A stretch of 64,000 nt of DNA, taken from positions 682,001-746,000 of the forward strand of contig JAJZBZ010000002.1 of NCBI GenBank assembly GCA_021846275.1, read 5' to 3'. Every line of letters starts with the position of its first letter. Positions within the stretch are counted from its first letter, which is position 1. Shown one piece after another: positions 1 to 8,904 of this stretch. Made by a program: the position numbers and the translations under genes. The notes under the pieces were generated by a model. It did not search any database. It saw only the letters and a list, made by a program, of their open reading frames with translations, and was not told where the DNA came from. The stretch is from Acidobacteriota bacterium (lineage in GTDB: Bacteria > Acidobacteriota > Terriglobia > Terriglobales > Acidobacteriaceae).

Positions 1-183
1 GGGACGGATGTGAGCGGCGCGCGGACTGCCGGAGCTTCGTGGTCGTTTCACGAGCGGTGAAGATGGATTTTTGCTGAGGAGTAATCCATTGAGCCGTTGA
101 AGCTTCGATCTGCGCCCGGGTGGGAAATGCTATAAGCTGAGTTTTTGCCGGGTTGCCGAGAATAATTTGACGGGCTGTGGAGC
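1..183. other. Window edge and upstream region of the first gene
   Basis: The first 60 bases stay open in frame 1 and end in TGA at 58-60. They could be the last codons of a plus-strand gene that begins outside the window, but another frame is open slightly longer, so no call is made. A TATAAG element lies at 131-136 and could belong to a promoter for the protease gene, although no well-spaced -35 box is visible. Nothing else is recognised here. Confidence 0.3.
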
Positions 184-915
184 GTGCGTGTGGGTGTATC
201 GAATCTGGATTGGGTGATTGCTGTTTTTGAGTTTGTGATTCTGCTGTTTTCGCTGTCGGTGCATGAGTGCGCGCACGGCTGGACGGCGCTTCGGCTGGGC
301 GACCAGACGGCGTATCAGCAGGGGCGCGTGACGCTGAATCCGGTGAAGCATATCGACGTGCTGGGGACGTTGGTTTTTCCGGCGCTGATGATCTTTGGTC
401 CGTTGCTTGGTCTTGGTCTGGGCGGGTTTCTGGTGGGATGGGCGAAGCCGACGCCGGTGACGACGCGGAACTTTCGCAACCTGAAGCGCGACGAGACGCT
501 GACGACGCTGGCTGGGCCGCTGAGCAATCTGGTGCTGGTGCTGGTGGGGTTTGTGTTGCTGGCGGGAATCGCGCTGACGGGCAGCGAGGGACGGGTGGCG
601 GTTGTGGCGGCGATGAATATGCAGGTGCTGCTGGAGGGCGCTGGCTGGATGCAGGCGCTGGCTCTGATGGGGTATCTGGCGATTGAGGTGAATCTGGCGC
701 TGCTGTTCTTTAACCTGATGCCGATTCCGCCGCTGGATGGAGGATACCTGCTGCGCAATGCGCTGCCATATCGGGCGCTGGGCGCGTATGACCAGGTGGG
801 CAGGTTTGCGTTTTTTCTGGTGCTGCTGCTGGGCGGGTTCTGGATTCGTTTGTTCATGGAGCCATCGAACCGGATGATCGACAGCGCGATGGCGTTGTTT
901 CTGCATCTGGCGTGA
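184..915 (+). CDS. Site-2 protease family (M50) membrane metalloprotease
   Basis: A 243-residue polytopic membrane protein of the M50/S2P family, which cleaves substrates inside or next to the membrane. The zinc motif HECAH (residues 27-31, an HExxH) lies in the first membrane segment. The second metal-binding motif, an NxxPxPPLDGG-type sequence with N177 and D185, lies in a C-terminal segment. Both active-site elements are intact, unlike the related gene at 21949-23064. There is no PDZ or CBS domain, so this is the short form. The start is GTG at 184; GTG at 190 is an alternative better spaced from the upstream GGAG. Substrate unknown. Confidence 0.88.
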   Translation: MRVGVSNLDWVIAVFEFVILLFSLSVHECAHGWTALRLGDQTAYQQGRVTLNPVKHIDVLGTLVFPALMIFGPLLGLGLGGFLVGWAKPTPVTTRNFRNLKRDETLTTLAGPLSNLVLVLVGFVLLAGIALTGSEGRVAVVAAMNMQVLLEGAGWMQALALMGYLAIEVNLALLFFNLMPIPPLDGGYLLRNALPYRALGAYDQVGRFAFFLVLLLGGFWIRLFMEPSNRMIDSAMALFLHLA

Positions 916-992
916 GGGCTGCGAAAGAAAACGAAGCTGGCTGAGAAAAAGCTGACTGACAAAAAGCAGGCGGGCAAAAGGCGAGCAGGGCG

Positions 993-1844
993 ATGCGACG
1001 AATCGTGGGCCAGTTGCGCGAGACGGTGGTGCAGGCGTTGCAGCACGATGTGCTGAATACGGCGAAGGCGGCGGCCTATTCGGGGATTCTGATGCTGTTT
1101 CCTGCGCTACTGCTCTTCACGACGGGACTTGCCGTGATGCCGGAGGGAAATGCGCTGCTGGACCAGGTGCGCGCGGGCGCGGAGCAGTTTCTGCCGATGG
1201 ATACGATGACGCTGCTGCAATCGTATTTTCAGAGTCGGCGGCTGCATTCGTTTTCGCTGGTGGCGTCGGCGGTGGCATTGAGCGCGTATGCGGCTCTGGG
1301 TGTGATGCTGTCGCTGATGGAGGGTTTTCGGCGGGCGTACCGGCTGCCGCAGGATGACTGGAATTTCTGGGCGCGGCGGGTGCGCGCGCTGCTGCTGGGG
1401 CCGATTGCGCTGGTGCCGCTGACGGCGGCAACGCTGCTGCTGGTCTTCGGGCATCCGATCGAGCAGTGGATGATTGCGAACTCCGACCACGACCTGCGCG
1501 CGATGGTGCTGCTGCTGTGGAGGATGGCGCGGTGGGCGCTGGCGATGGTGACGACCGTGGCCGTGCTGGGCACGATCTATCACTTTGGAACGCGAAGGCG
1601 CGAGCACTGGGCGTGGGTGGCTCCGGGTGCGGTGCTGAGTACGCTGATCTGGTTTCCGGAGACGCTGTTGTATGGGTGGTATCTGACGCGGCGCGCGGAT
1701 TATTCGATGATCTATGGTCCGCTGAGCGCGGGCGTGGCGACGCTGGTGTGGCTGTATATGACTTCGCTGAGCATGCTGCTGGGCGCGGAGTTAAATGGAG
1801 TGCTGTACCGCGAGCGTCGCGCGGTGGAAGACGAAGCGGATTGA
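993..1844 (+). CDS. YihY/virulence factor BrkB family membrane protein
   Basis: A 283-residue inner-membrane protein with about six hydrophobic segments. It shows the family's pattern: an N-terminal AKAAAYSGILMLFPALLLF-type segment, a central bundle, and a C-terminal LSAGVATLVWLYMTSLSMLLGAELN segment. The family was once mis-named ribonuclease BN; its function is unsettled and some members have been proposed as transporters. It follows the M50 gene in the same direction after a 77-base gap and may be co-transcribed with it. Confidence 0.85.
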   Translation: MRRIVGQLRETVVQALQHDVLNTAKAAAYSGILMLFPALLLFTTGLAVMPEGNALLDQVRAGAEQFLPMDTMTLLQSYFQSRRLHSFSLVASAVALSAYAALGVMLSLMEGFRRAYRLPQDDWNFWARRVRALLLGPIALVPLTAATLLLVFGHPIEQWMIANSDHDLRAMVLLLWRMARWALAMVTTVAVLGTIYHFGTRRREHWAWVAPGAVLSTLIWFPETLLYGWYLTRRADYSMIYGPLSAGVATLVWLYMTSLSMLLGAELNGVLYRERRAVEDEAD

Positions 1845-2055
1845 GGTGGAAGGCAATCGATCCGCGTTTCAAGCCAGGATCAGCGGTGAGCGCGTGGTCA
1901 GTCCTGTACAATGAAGCGGTCAGCCGTGGCGCGGAAATGTGCGTTGCGGAAGTGCATTTGCAAAAGCGATTTCGGTGTGGAGATATCGAAGTTCGCCGAT
2001 GCGTTCGTCTTATTCAATCACCTGAACCGTCCAACGGAATGGAGTATGTGGTCAG

Positions 2056-3540
2056 ATGTCGATGGCTGATTTTATGTCGAATGAGAGTTCTCTTACGCGT
2101 CGTGCCAAGATCGTCGCCACCCTGGGACCATCATCGAACACGGAGCCGGTGTTTCGGCAGCTTGTCCGGGCTGGAATCAATGTGGTGCGGTTGAATTTTT
2201 CGCATGGAACCCACGAGGAAAAGCTGGCGCTGATTCGGATGATCCGGAAGGTGAGTGAGGAAGAGAAGCGTCCGCTGTGCATTCTGGCGGACCTGCAGGG
2301 GCCGAAGATTCGCACGTCGAAGCTGAAGGATCACAAGGCTGTGATGCTGGAAGCGGGCAAGCGGTTGACGATTACGCCGCGCGAGGTGGAGGGCACGGCG
2401 GAGCTGGTGGGCACGACGTTCAAGACACTGGCTGAGAATGTGGAGCAGGGGTCGCGGATTCTGCTTTCCGATGGACTGATTGAGCTGCGCGTATCGGAGG
2501 TGAATGGCCAGGATGTGGTCTGCGAGATCATTAACGGCGGCAAGCTGGGCGAGAACAAGGGAATCAACCTGCCGGGGATTCCGGTGCGCGTGCCGTCGCT
2601 GACGGAAAAGGATGCCGAGGATCTGGAGTTTGCGCTGAAGAACGGTGCCGATGCGGTTGCGGTTTCGTTTGTGCGGACGGCTGAAGACATTAATATCGTG
2701 CGCAATCGCGTGGCTGCTTATGGTGGGAGTACGTGGATTGTGGCGAAGCTGGAAAAGCCGCAGGCGATCGACCATCTGGACGCGATACTGGAGGCGACGG
2801 ACGGGATCATGGTGGCGCGCGGCGATCTGGGCGTGGAGGTTCCGCCGGAAAAGGTTCCGGCGCTGCAGAAGCAGATCATTCGTCGCGCGGCCTACTATCG
2901 CAAGCCGGTGATCACGGCGACTCAGATGCTGGAGTCGATGATCGAGAATCCACGCCCGACGCGCGCCGAGGTTTCTGACGTTGCCAACGCAATCTATGAC
3001 GGTTCGGATGCGGTGATGCTGTCGGGCGAGAGCGCGATGGGCGCGTATCCGGTGGCGGCTGTGGAGATGATGGCGCGCATCGTGGCCGAGACCGAGCTGA
3101 ATATCCTGAAAACGCATGCCGGGACACATACGCAGAGCGTGCCACGGCACAAGCAGTTGTCGGTGGCGGAGACGATTTGCGAGTCAACAGCGCACGCGGC
3201 GCTCGATCTGGATCTGAAGGGGATTGCTATCTTCACGGAGACGGCGGCGACGGCGATCAAGCTGTCGAAGTATAAGCCGGTGTCACCGATCTACGCCTTC
3301 AGTTCGGTGGAAGTGACCATCAACCGCATGAATATGCTTTGGGGCATCATGCCGGTGCTCTGTGCGAAGGTGCATGCGGCGGAAGCGATGGTGGAGCTGG
3401 CGGAGACGGAGCTGGAGAAGCGCGGCTATGCAAAGAAGGGCGATATCGTGGGCATTATTGCTGGCACCGGCACGCGCTCCGGTTCGACGAACTTTCTGCG
3501 GTTGCACAAGCTGGGAGACCAGATCAGCCATCCGTCGTGA
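2056..3540 (+). CDS. pyk: Pyruvate kinase
   Basis: Catalyses the last step of glycolysis, phosphoenolpyruvate plus ADP to pyruvate plus ATP, in the cytoplasm. The 494-residue protein is of usual bacterial length. Visible motifs are the N-terminal KIVATLGPSS strand, the catalytic-barrel segment MVARGDLGVEVP near residue 252, the ATQMLESM helix, and DGSDAVMLSGESAMG. The C-terminal regulatory domain ends with the GTGTRSGSTNFLRLH segment. ATG 2056 is used; a second in-frame ATG follows six bases later and neither has a strong ribosome site. The gene stands alone, 211 bases after the YihY gene. Confidence 0.97.
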   Translation: MSMADFMSNESSLTRRAKIVATLGPSSNTEPVFRQLVRAGINVVRLNFSHGTHEEKLALIRMIRKVSEEEKRPLCILADLQGPKIRTSKLKDHKAVMLEAGKRLTITPREVEGTAELVGTTFKTLAENVEQGSRILLSDGLIELRVSEVNGQDVVCEIINGGKLGENKGINLPGIPVRVPSLTEKDAEDLEFALKNGADAVAVSFVRTAEDINIVRNRVAAYGGSTWIVAKLEKPQAIDHLDAILEATDGIMVARGDLGVEVPPEKVPALQKQIIRRAAYYRKPVITATQMLESMIENPRPTRAEVSDVANAIYDGSDAVMLSGESAMGAYPVAAVEMMARIVAETELNILKTHAGTHTQSVPRHKQLSVAETICESTAHAALDLDLKGIAIFTETAATAIKLSKYKPVSPIYAFSSVEVTINRMNMLWGIMPVLCAKVHAAEAMVELAETELEKRGYAKKGDIVGIIAGTGTRSGSTNFLRLHKLGDQISHPS

Positions 3541-3599
3541 GTACGGAGCCGACCAGCGATGAACAGTGACGTCTGCACGAAAAGCCATAACGATAAAAA

Positions 3600-3630
3600 A
3601 GCCTGACGGCGCGAAACACACCGTCAGGCT
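3600..3630 (-). terminator. Rho-independent terminator of the TonB-like gene
   Basis: A perfect 10-bp inverted repeat, AGCCTGACGG (3600-3609) with CCGTCAGGCT (3621-3630), encloses an 11-base loop. Six A residues at 3595-3600 become a T run when read on the minus strand, so the signal mainly serves the minus-strand TonB-like gene. The same stem may also stop pyruvate kinase transcripts, though the plus-strand tail is only weakly T-rich. Confidence 0.85.
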
Positions 3631-3769
3631 CTTGTTCCGGTCGGGGTAGCTGCGGGCCAGGGCATTTTCCCGGATACTGTAAAATTCTGGGTTATGCGGA
3701 ACGTGGATTTTCTTAAGGAAAATCCACCCGGCAATCGTTGATCCCGCCGATATCAATCCGGAAAATGCC

Positions 3770-4906
3770 TTACTGAACGTTGTACTGGAAGCGAAAGCGC
3801 AGTTGCAGGAATGGGCCGTGAAACTCCTGCGGGAGCGGAGGGTAATCCGCGCCTTGGATGGCGCCCCAGGCGGCGCGGTCGAGCGCGACATCGCCGGAGC
3901 GACCGACGAGGACCATGGAGTGAGGCGCGACGCGACCGTTGGGCAGGATGGTGAAGACGATGTCAACGACGCCGCGCTTGAGGATGGGCGGATTGACCTC
4001 TTCGGGGATGAGCGGATCCCAGGTGCGATAGGTTTCGTGGATGACGCGCTGCATGTAAGGGCCGAAGTCAACGCCCTGGGTATCGGAGAGAATCTCGGCA
4101 CCGCCGGCGGCACCGGGATGCTGGTTGAGTCCGCCGCCGACGGCCGGAGCCACCGGGCCGGCAGACTGGCTCATGTCGCGAGCGTTGTTGCGCAGAGCCT
4201 GCTGGATGAGCGCGTCGGGGTTTTTGAAGGCCTCGGAAAAGTTGGGTTTGGCGGGCACCTGCGCAGGGCGCGGGGATTCGACCGTGGGAGCGGGGGGTTG
4301 TGGCGCGGGAATGGGCGGCGGGACGGTGCTGGCCTGCTCTTGCGGCTTCGGCTCAGGGGTTACTGGCTTTGGAGCGGCCTGCGCGGCCTGACGTTGCTTT
4401 TCGAGGTCACGCAGCGCCTGGAGCGTCTTGCTGTCCACGTGCGCGTCATTTGGCTTGATGGGCGGAACCTTGCGCGCCTTTTCGACCTGACGGACGGCAT
4501 CGGGCAACTGGTCAAGGAAAGTGAGGTCTTTGCGCTGCTTGATGGCGTCGAAGGGGTCGATGACCTGCGGCTGGTGGAAGACGTACTTCGGAATCCAGGT
4601 GAAGGCGGAAAAGAGCAGGATGTGAAACAGGATGGAGATCCAGATGCCTTCGCGGATGCGCTGCCAGCGACGCTCGTCCTCGTATTCGGCGATGCGCTCG
4701 AGCAGTTCGTGGGTGTCGTAGTCGAGGTAGCGCGAGGAGGAATAGCCGCTTGATCCCGCGTCGTCGTTTTCAGACTGCGACGCCGACGAATCAGCGGGGA
4801 TGGTGGATTCCTCGGCGAGCAGAACGGTGCTGGCCTCGCTCCCGGATTCGTACCGGGATTCGCGCGGTGCGTTGGCCGGATTGGAGTTCGAATCGTGTTC
4901 AGACAT
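3770..4906 (-). CDS. TonB-like energy transducer
   Basis: A 378-residue protein built like TonB. The N-terminus is acidic, Ser-rich and cytoplasmic; a single membrane anchor lies at about 88-108 (ISILFHILLFSAFTWI). A Pro/Ala/Gln-rich periplasmic spacer with many PxP repeats spans about 180-250, and a C-terminal TonB-type domain about 280-378 (YMQRVIHETYRTWDP through PFLQLRFRFQYN). It would link an ExbB/ExbD motor to outer-membrane receptors, but neither partner lies in this window. The roughly 87-residue cytoplasmic tail is longer than in classical TonB. It is followed by a strong terminator. Confidence 0.82.
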   Translation of the reverse strand: MSEHDSNSNPANAPRESRYESGSEASTVLLAEESTIPADSSASQSENDDAGSSGYSSSRYLDYDTHELLERIAEYEDERRWQRIREGIWISILFHILLFSAFTWIPKYVFHQPQVIDPFDAIKQRKDLTFLDQLPDAVRQVEKARKVPPIKPNDAHVDSKTLQALRDLEKQRQAAQAAPKPVTPEPKPQEQASTVPPPIPAPQPPAPTVESPRPAQVPAKPNFSEAFKNPDALIQQALRNNARDMSQSAGPVAPAVGGGLNQHPGAAGGAEILSDTQGVDFGPYMQRVIHETYRTWDPLIPEEVNPPILKRGVVDIVFTILPNGRVAPHSMVLVGRSGDVALDRAAWGAIQGADYPPLPQEFHGPFLQLRFRFQYNVQ

Positions 4907-5169
4907 GCTGGTGAACGGCTGATTCCGTGCAATTGCCGGAACCGATCGAAACCGGGAGGATTTACGCCCGGTGGAGTTGGCCCGGAAAAGCGAAGCGGAG
5001 CTGGGATGCAGTCCTGTGCCGCAGGGCGGCGCTTCCGGGACGAGGCATCAATTCATTCTCTCATTCCGCGGGAAGTTTGTGGCTGTGCCGCGTTACGGAT
5101 GATCTGATCTATAAGACGCGGCGTCATACAATTAGGTTTATCGGCAACGGAACGGATCAGCGATTGAGA
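4907..5169. other. Divergent intergenic region
   Basis: This stretch separates the minus-strand TonB-like gene from the plus-strand VTT-domain gene and should hold both promoters. TACAAT near 5132 and TATAAG near 5113 are -10-like elements for the plus strand, without convincing -35 partners. An open frame runs leftwards through the region from 5170 to 4927, but it shows no protein-like features. Confidence 0.4.
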
Positions 5170-5808
5170 GTGTCAGTTTCTGAGTGGTTGGCGCGGGGCA
5201 AGGCGGTTTTGCTGCCTGCGATGATGAAGTTCGGGGTGGGTGGTCTGGCGCTGCTCGCGCTGATGGATGCGTCGAGCATTCCGATTCCGATGGACCTGGT
5301 GCTGGCGGGGTTTGTGTGGGCCAATCGCGGCAGCTTCTGGCTTTACGTGCTGGCGGCCTCAGCCGGGTCAGCCGCAGGCGGCCTCGTCCCTTATGCGCTG
5401 GGCCGCGCCGGGGGGGAGCTGTTTCTGCTGCGGCGGATGGATCGGGAGCGATTCGAGCGGGTTCGGCAGAGGTTTGAACGGCAGGAGTTTTTTGCCGTGA
5501 TGGTGCCGAGCATGCTGCCACCGCCGACTCCATGGAAGGCATTTGTCTTTGCCGCCGGTGTCTTTGAGATGCGGGTAGTACCGTTTGTGCTGGCGGTGTT
5601 TCTGGGGCGCGTGGTGCGCTGGATGACGCTCAGCTTGCTGGTGCTGCGGTTTGGGCCGGATGCGGCGAGCCTAATGGGCGCGGCTTTGCATCGGCATGGC
5701 TGGCTGGCGCTGGGTGCGCTGGTGGCGCTGGTGGTCGGGCTGTGCGTATGGATGTGGATGCGGCGCAAATCCGGCAGGGAGTCGGTCATTGGCGACGCAA
5801 ATCGGTAG
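5170..5808 (+). CDS. VTT/DedA-like membrane protein
   Basis: An integral membrane protein of about 212 residues. It has the SNARE-associated/VTT (DedA-like) pattern: a first segment with MDASSIPIPMDLVLAGF, a Gly/Ala-rich segment AASAGSAAGGLVPYALGRAGG, a charged amphipathic stretch with RFERQEFFAVMVPSMLPPPTPWKAFVFAAG, and C-terminal hydrophobic helices. Family members are implicated in lipid scrambling or transport and membrane homeostasis. GTG 5170 is chosen because hydrophobic coding character begins here; TTG 5164 and ATG 5221 are alternatives. It converges on moeA. Confidence 0.75.
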   Translation: MSVSEWLARGKAVLLPAMMKFGVGGLALLALMDASSIPIPMDLVLAGFVWANRGSFWLYVLAASAGSAAGGLVPYALGRAGGELFLLRRMDRERFERVRQRFERQEFFAVMVPSMLPPPTPWKAFVFAAGVFEMRVVPFVLAVFLGRVVRWMTLSLLVLRFGPDAASLMGAALHRHGWLALGALVALVVGLCVWMWMRRKSGRESVIGDANR

Positions 5809-5933
5809 CAGCGCAAAGCATTCGAGACGCATGATTTACGGTGCATGAGCCGCACAGCGACCCGGCCTTTGCGGGCTTTCTTCTGACTGCGGACTTCTGG
5901 CCGCTGGCCACTGAATTTTCAGGACAGGAATTG

Positions 5934-7451
5934 TCAGGGCAGCAGGATGGGGACGATGCTGCCGTTGTCGATGGTTTCAGCGTCATCCGCAATGGCGACG
6001 AAGCAGTTGGAGCGGGCCAGCGCGGCGAGATCGCCGGAGCCTTGCCAGGGCACGAGACGGACCTGTGGCGAGGCGGAGAAATCACAGGCTGCGGGCAGGA
6101 AGCGCGTGAGGCCGGGCCTGCCGCGCCACTCGCCGGTGAGTTGGGCGAGGGCGAAACGCGGCTGCGGGTCAGCGTCTTCGGCCAGTCCGGCGATGAGCGG
6201 CGCGGCGAAGAGACGAAAGGTGACCGCGCTGGAGATGGGATTTCCGGGCAGGGCGAGGAATGGCAGTGGCTGCGCGTGCGGCTGGCCCGCTTGCTGCGGG
6301 CGTGGCAACTGGCCGAAGGCGACGGGTTTGCCGGGCTGGATGGCGACGCCGCCGAAGAAGAAGCGTGCGCCGACGCGGGTGAGCGCGTCTTCGACTAGAT
6401 CGTAACGGCCGACGGAGATGCCGCCGCTGATCAGGAGCAGATCGGCGGCCATGGACTGAAGCAGGCTTGCGTCGAGGGCTTCAGCGGAGTCCGGCGCGGG
6501 CGGCAGGACGATGGCTTCGCCGCCGAGCGCGGTGACGAGCGCGGCAAGCATGGCGGCGTTGGAGTTGCGAATCTGCGCGGGGCCGGGCTGCTGCGTGAGC
6601 GGGACCAGTTCGTCTCCGGTGGTGAGGATGGCGACGCGGGGACGCGGAACGACTGACAGTTCACGGTAGCCGTTCTGTGCGGCGACGGCGATCTGGCTGG
6701 CGGCGAGACGCACTCCGGCGGGCACGAGGATGTCTCCGGCATGCGCCTCGGCAGCCTGCGGAACGATGTGGTCCCCCGGAGCGACAGAGCGTCCGTCGAT
6801 GAGCCGGATGCAGTTGGAGGATTGCTCGCAGTGCTCGACCATGAGGACGGCGTCGGCGCTGGGCGGAACAGCGGCGCCGGTCATGATTTCCCAGGCTTCG
6901 CCGGGGCCGAGCGTGCGCGTGGAGGATTCGCCGGCGCGGATGTGGCCGGTGATGAGCAGGAAATGGTGCTGCGCGGCTTCCGCGGCGCGAACGGCGAATC
7001 CGTCGCGGGTGGCGCGTGCGAAGGGCGGCTGGTCAAGGTCGGCGCGAATCTCCTCAGCCAGGACGCGACCAGAGACCTGCTCAAGCGGCAGAGGAACGGG
7101 CGACCGGCGGGCGGTGTGGAGTCGCGCGGAAATCAGACGGTTCCCAAGAAAATCAGGCAGAAAATCAGGTCGCGTGAGTGGCGGACGAAAGCCGCCGCCG
7201 GAGGGAAATCCGTGCCAGGTGCGCACGGCGGCGAAGCTGGCGGGAAGCTCGCCCATCGGCTCGCGGAGACGAACGGTGACGGGATCCGGTTGCGTAGTGG
7301 CTGGCTGACCTGGAGCGGGTATGGGTTGCGAGACGGTGTGGAAGGCGAGAAAGCGGTGAATCTGCTCCATCGCGGCCTGAAAGCGGATGAGCGGCACGGC
7401 GGACGAAGCTGCATCAAACGGTCGCGGCGATGTCTGTTCCCGTGTGGCCAA
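5934..7451 (-). CDS. moeA: Molybdopterin molybdenumtransferase MoeA
   Basis: Inserts molybdate into adenylylated molybdopterin in the final step of molybdenum cofactor synthesis. The core is clear: VPLEQVSGRVLAEEI, FARATRDGFAV, the GEAWEIMTGAAVPPSADAVLMVE segment, ILTTGDELVPL, the SGGISVGRYDLVEDAL motif, and PGNPISSAVTFRLF of the MPT-binding fold. The proposed TTG start at 7451 has a good ribosome site (GAGGA about seven bases upstream) and gives 505 residues, well above the usual ~400. The extra ~100 residues precede the core and show no recognisable domain. ATG 7370 is a shorter alternative (478 residues). A second Moco-type enzyme, the E1/rhodanese fusion, is encoded 10 kb away. Confidence 0.9.
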   Translation of the reverse strand: MATREQTSPRPFDAASSAVPLIRFQAAMEQIHRFLAFHTVSQPIPAPGQPATTQPDPVTVRLREPMGELPASFAAVRTWHGFPSGGGFRPPLTRPDFLPDFLGNRLISARLHTARRSPVPLPLEQVSGRVLAEEIRADLDQPPFARATRDGFAVRAAEAAQHHFLLITGHIRAGESSTRTLGPGEAWEIMTGAAVPPSADAVLMVEHCEQSSNCIRLIDGRSVAPGDHIVPQAAEAHAGDILVPAGVRLAASQIAVAAQNGYRELSVVPRPRVAILTTGDELVPLTQQPGPAQIRNSNAAMLAALVTALGGEAIVLPPAPDSAEALDASLLQSMAADLLLISGGISVGRYDLVEDALTRVGARFFFGGVAIQPGKPVAFGQLPRPQQAGQPHAQPLPFLALPGNPISSAVTFRLFAAPLIAGLAEDADPQPRFALAQLTGEWRGRPGLTRFLPAACDFSASPQVRLVPWQGSGDLAALARSNCFVAIADDAETIDNGSIVPILLP

Positions 7452-7547
7452 GATTGCTTCCTCGCCCTGCTGTGATTGTAGTGCGCGGCTGGGAAAAGCG
7501 CAGAGCAGCACAGGCGCGTGCAGAAAAGAAATCCGCCTGCAAGGAAA

Positions 7548-7575
7548 ACGGGCTGCTCGGTTGGGAGCAGCCCGT
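7548..7575 (-). terminator. Rho-independent terminator after the TPR protein gene
   Basis: A perfect 11-bp stem, ACGGGCTGCTC (7548-7558) pairing with GAGCAGCCCGT (7565-7575), has a six-base loop. On the minus strand it is followed by a T-rich tail (TTTTCCTT). It lies 22 bases beyond the stop of the minus-strand TPR gene and separates it from moeA. Confidence 0.8.
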
Positions 7576-7596
7576 GTGAGTTGGGTGCGCGGCAGG

Positions 7597-8817
7597 CTAT
7601 TTGTGCGCTTTGTAGTGCGACTGGACCTTTTCGCCGGCTGAGGTGAGCACATCGGTTGCGTCCTTGGCAAACATGCCGGTTGGATCGATGGAGAGATAGT
7701 GCTGGTAGGCGTCGACGGTGCCCGGAGGCAGAACGATCTTCTGTGTCTTGGCGTCGAAGGTGGCTTTCTGTGTGAGCGCCTGCGCCTTGAGATAAAAGAG
7801 AATGGCGTAAGCAGGCGAATTGGAAGCTGGCGTGGCCGCGATGGCCTTGTCGGCTGCCGCAGCCTGAGAATCGGGGTCGCTCATGGCTCCGGTGCTGTTC
7901 ATCTGGTAGAAGAGCTTGGCCTCATTGGCGTAGTACATGGGAGCCTGGGTGGGAGCTGCTTTGGCTGCTGCATCAAAGGCTGCCAGGGCGTCGGCGGATT
8001 TCTTTTCTCGGATGTAAGATTCGCCCATGCCGCTCTGTGCGGCTCCTTCGATATCCGCGTTCGGCTTCTTGGTGGCCGCATCCAGATCAAGCGCTTTCTT
8101 GAATGCCGTAATGGCATCGTCGTACTTGCCCAGGCCGTTTTCTGAGTTGCCCAGCTCCAGCCAGAGGATGCCCGCGTCTGGTTTCAGCGCGGTGTCCTTC
8201 TTCATCAGTGCTTCGGCGGCGCCGTATTTGTCAGCCTTGATGGCAGCCGCCTTGGCGGCAATGTCGCTCTTGGAGGCGTTGGGTCCGAGGGCCTGAGTGG
8301 CGGCGGTCTGCGCCTGCTCCGCGTCATGAATGTCCGCGCGAGCGGTGGCAAGATCAGCGTTCAGAACCTTGACCGCGGCGTTGGACTTCATGATCTCGGC
8401 ATTCTGCTTTTTGAACTCCTCGACCTGCTTCAGCATCTCCGGGCTGAGTTTTTTCATGAACTCCGGGCGGGTCATGTCAAAGTCAGCGGTCACGTCCTGC
8501 CCGGCAGTGATTGCGGTGTTGGGAACCTCATCGACGTACTTGCCGGGAGGCGTGTCGGGGAAGGACAGCAGAATCTGGTAGGTTCCGGGCGCGATGCCGG
8601 AGCCTTTGTAGTCGCCGTTGGCGTCGATGGGGAAGGTGTACTTGATGGTCTTGCCGCCATCGGTGGACAGCGATGCCGTGCCGTTGCCACGGGGAACGCC
8701 GGTCGGATCGGTGACGTGGCCGTGAATCGAGCCGGTCTGGTCCGGCGTTGTCTGAGCCTGCATGGCCGCGCCAAAGGCAAAGAGGACGCCGAGGAATAGC
8801 AGCAATCGAAGTTTCAT
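7597..8817 (-). CDS. Secreted carboxypeptidase-regulatory-like/TPR protein
   Basis: A 406-residue exported protein. A signal peptide (MKLRLLLFLGVLFAFGAAMQAQ) is followed by a carboxypeptidase-regulatory-like beta domain at about 28-110 (GSIHGHVTDPTGVPRGNGTASL...GSGIAPGTYQILLSFPD). A charged helical region follows, then TPR-like repeats at about 200-330 (ILWLELGNSENGLGKYDDAITAFKKALDLD; ADALAAFDAAAKAAP). The domain pairing suggests a periplasmic or surface scaffold; no enzyme motif is visible. ATG 8817 has a clear AGGAG site upstream. Secreted proteins of this kind are common in acidobacteria. Confidence 0.75.
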   Translation of the reverse strand: MKLRLLLFLGVLFAFGAAMQAQTTPDQTGSIHGHVTDPTGVPRGNGTASLSTDGGKTIKYTFPIDANGDYKGSGIAPGTYQILLSFPDTPPGKYVDEVPNTAITAGQDVTADFDMTRPEFMKKLSPEMLKQVEEFKKQNAEIMKSNAAVKVLNADLATARADIHDAEQAQTAATQALGPNASKSDIAAKAAAIKADKYGAAEALMKKDTALKPDAGILWLELGNSENGLGKYDDAITAFKKALDLDAATKKPNADIEGAAQSGMGESYIREKKSADALAAFDAAAKAAPTQAPMYYANEAKLFYQMNSTGAMSDPDSQAAAADKAIAATPASNSPAYAILFYLKAQALTQKATFDAKTQKIVLPPGTVDAYQHYLSIDPTGMFAKDATDVLTSAGEKVQSHYKAHK

Positions 8818-8904
8818 TTTTCGTCTCCTGGCAGATCGTAGCAAATTGGATCAGTTGCCGCGTCTGCGATCTCCGCAAGGGTTCGGTTCAAGCCTGAGAG
8901 TTGT

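Noticed and set aside
2131-3150. Minus-strand frame of 339 codons within pyruvate kinase
   Set aside because: Antisense shadow of a certain gene; Arg/His/Leu-biased and featureless.
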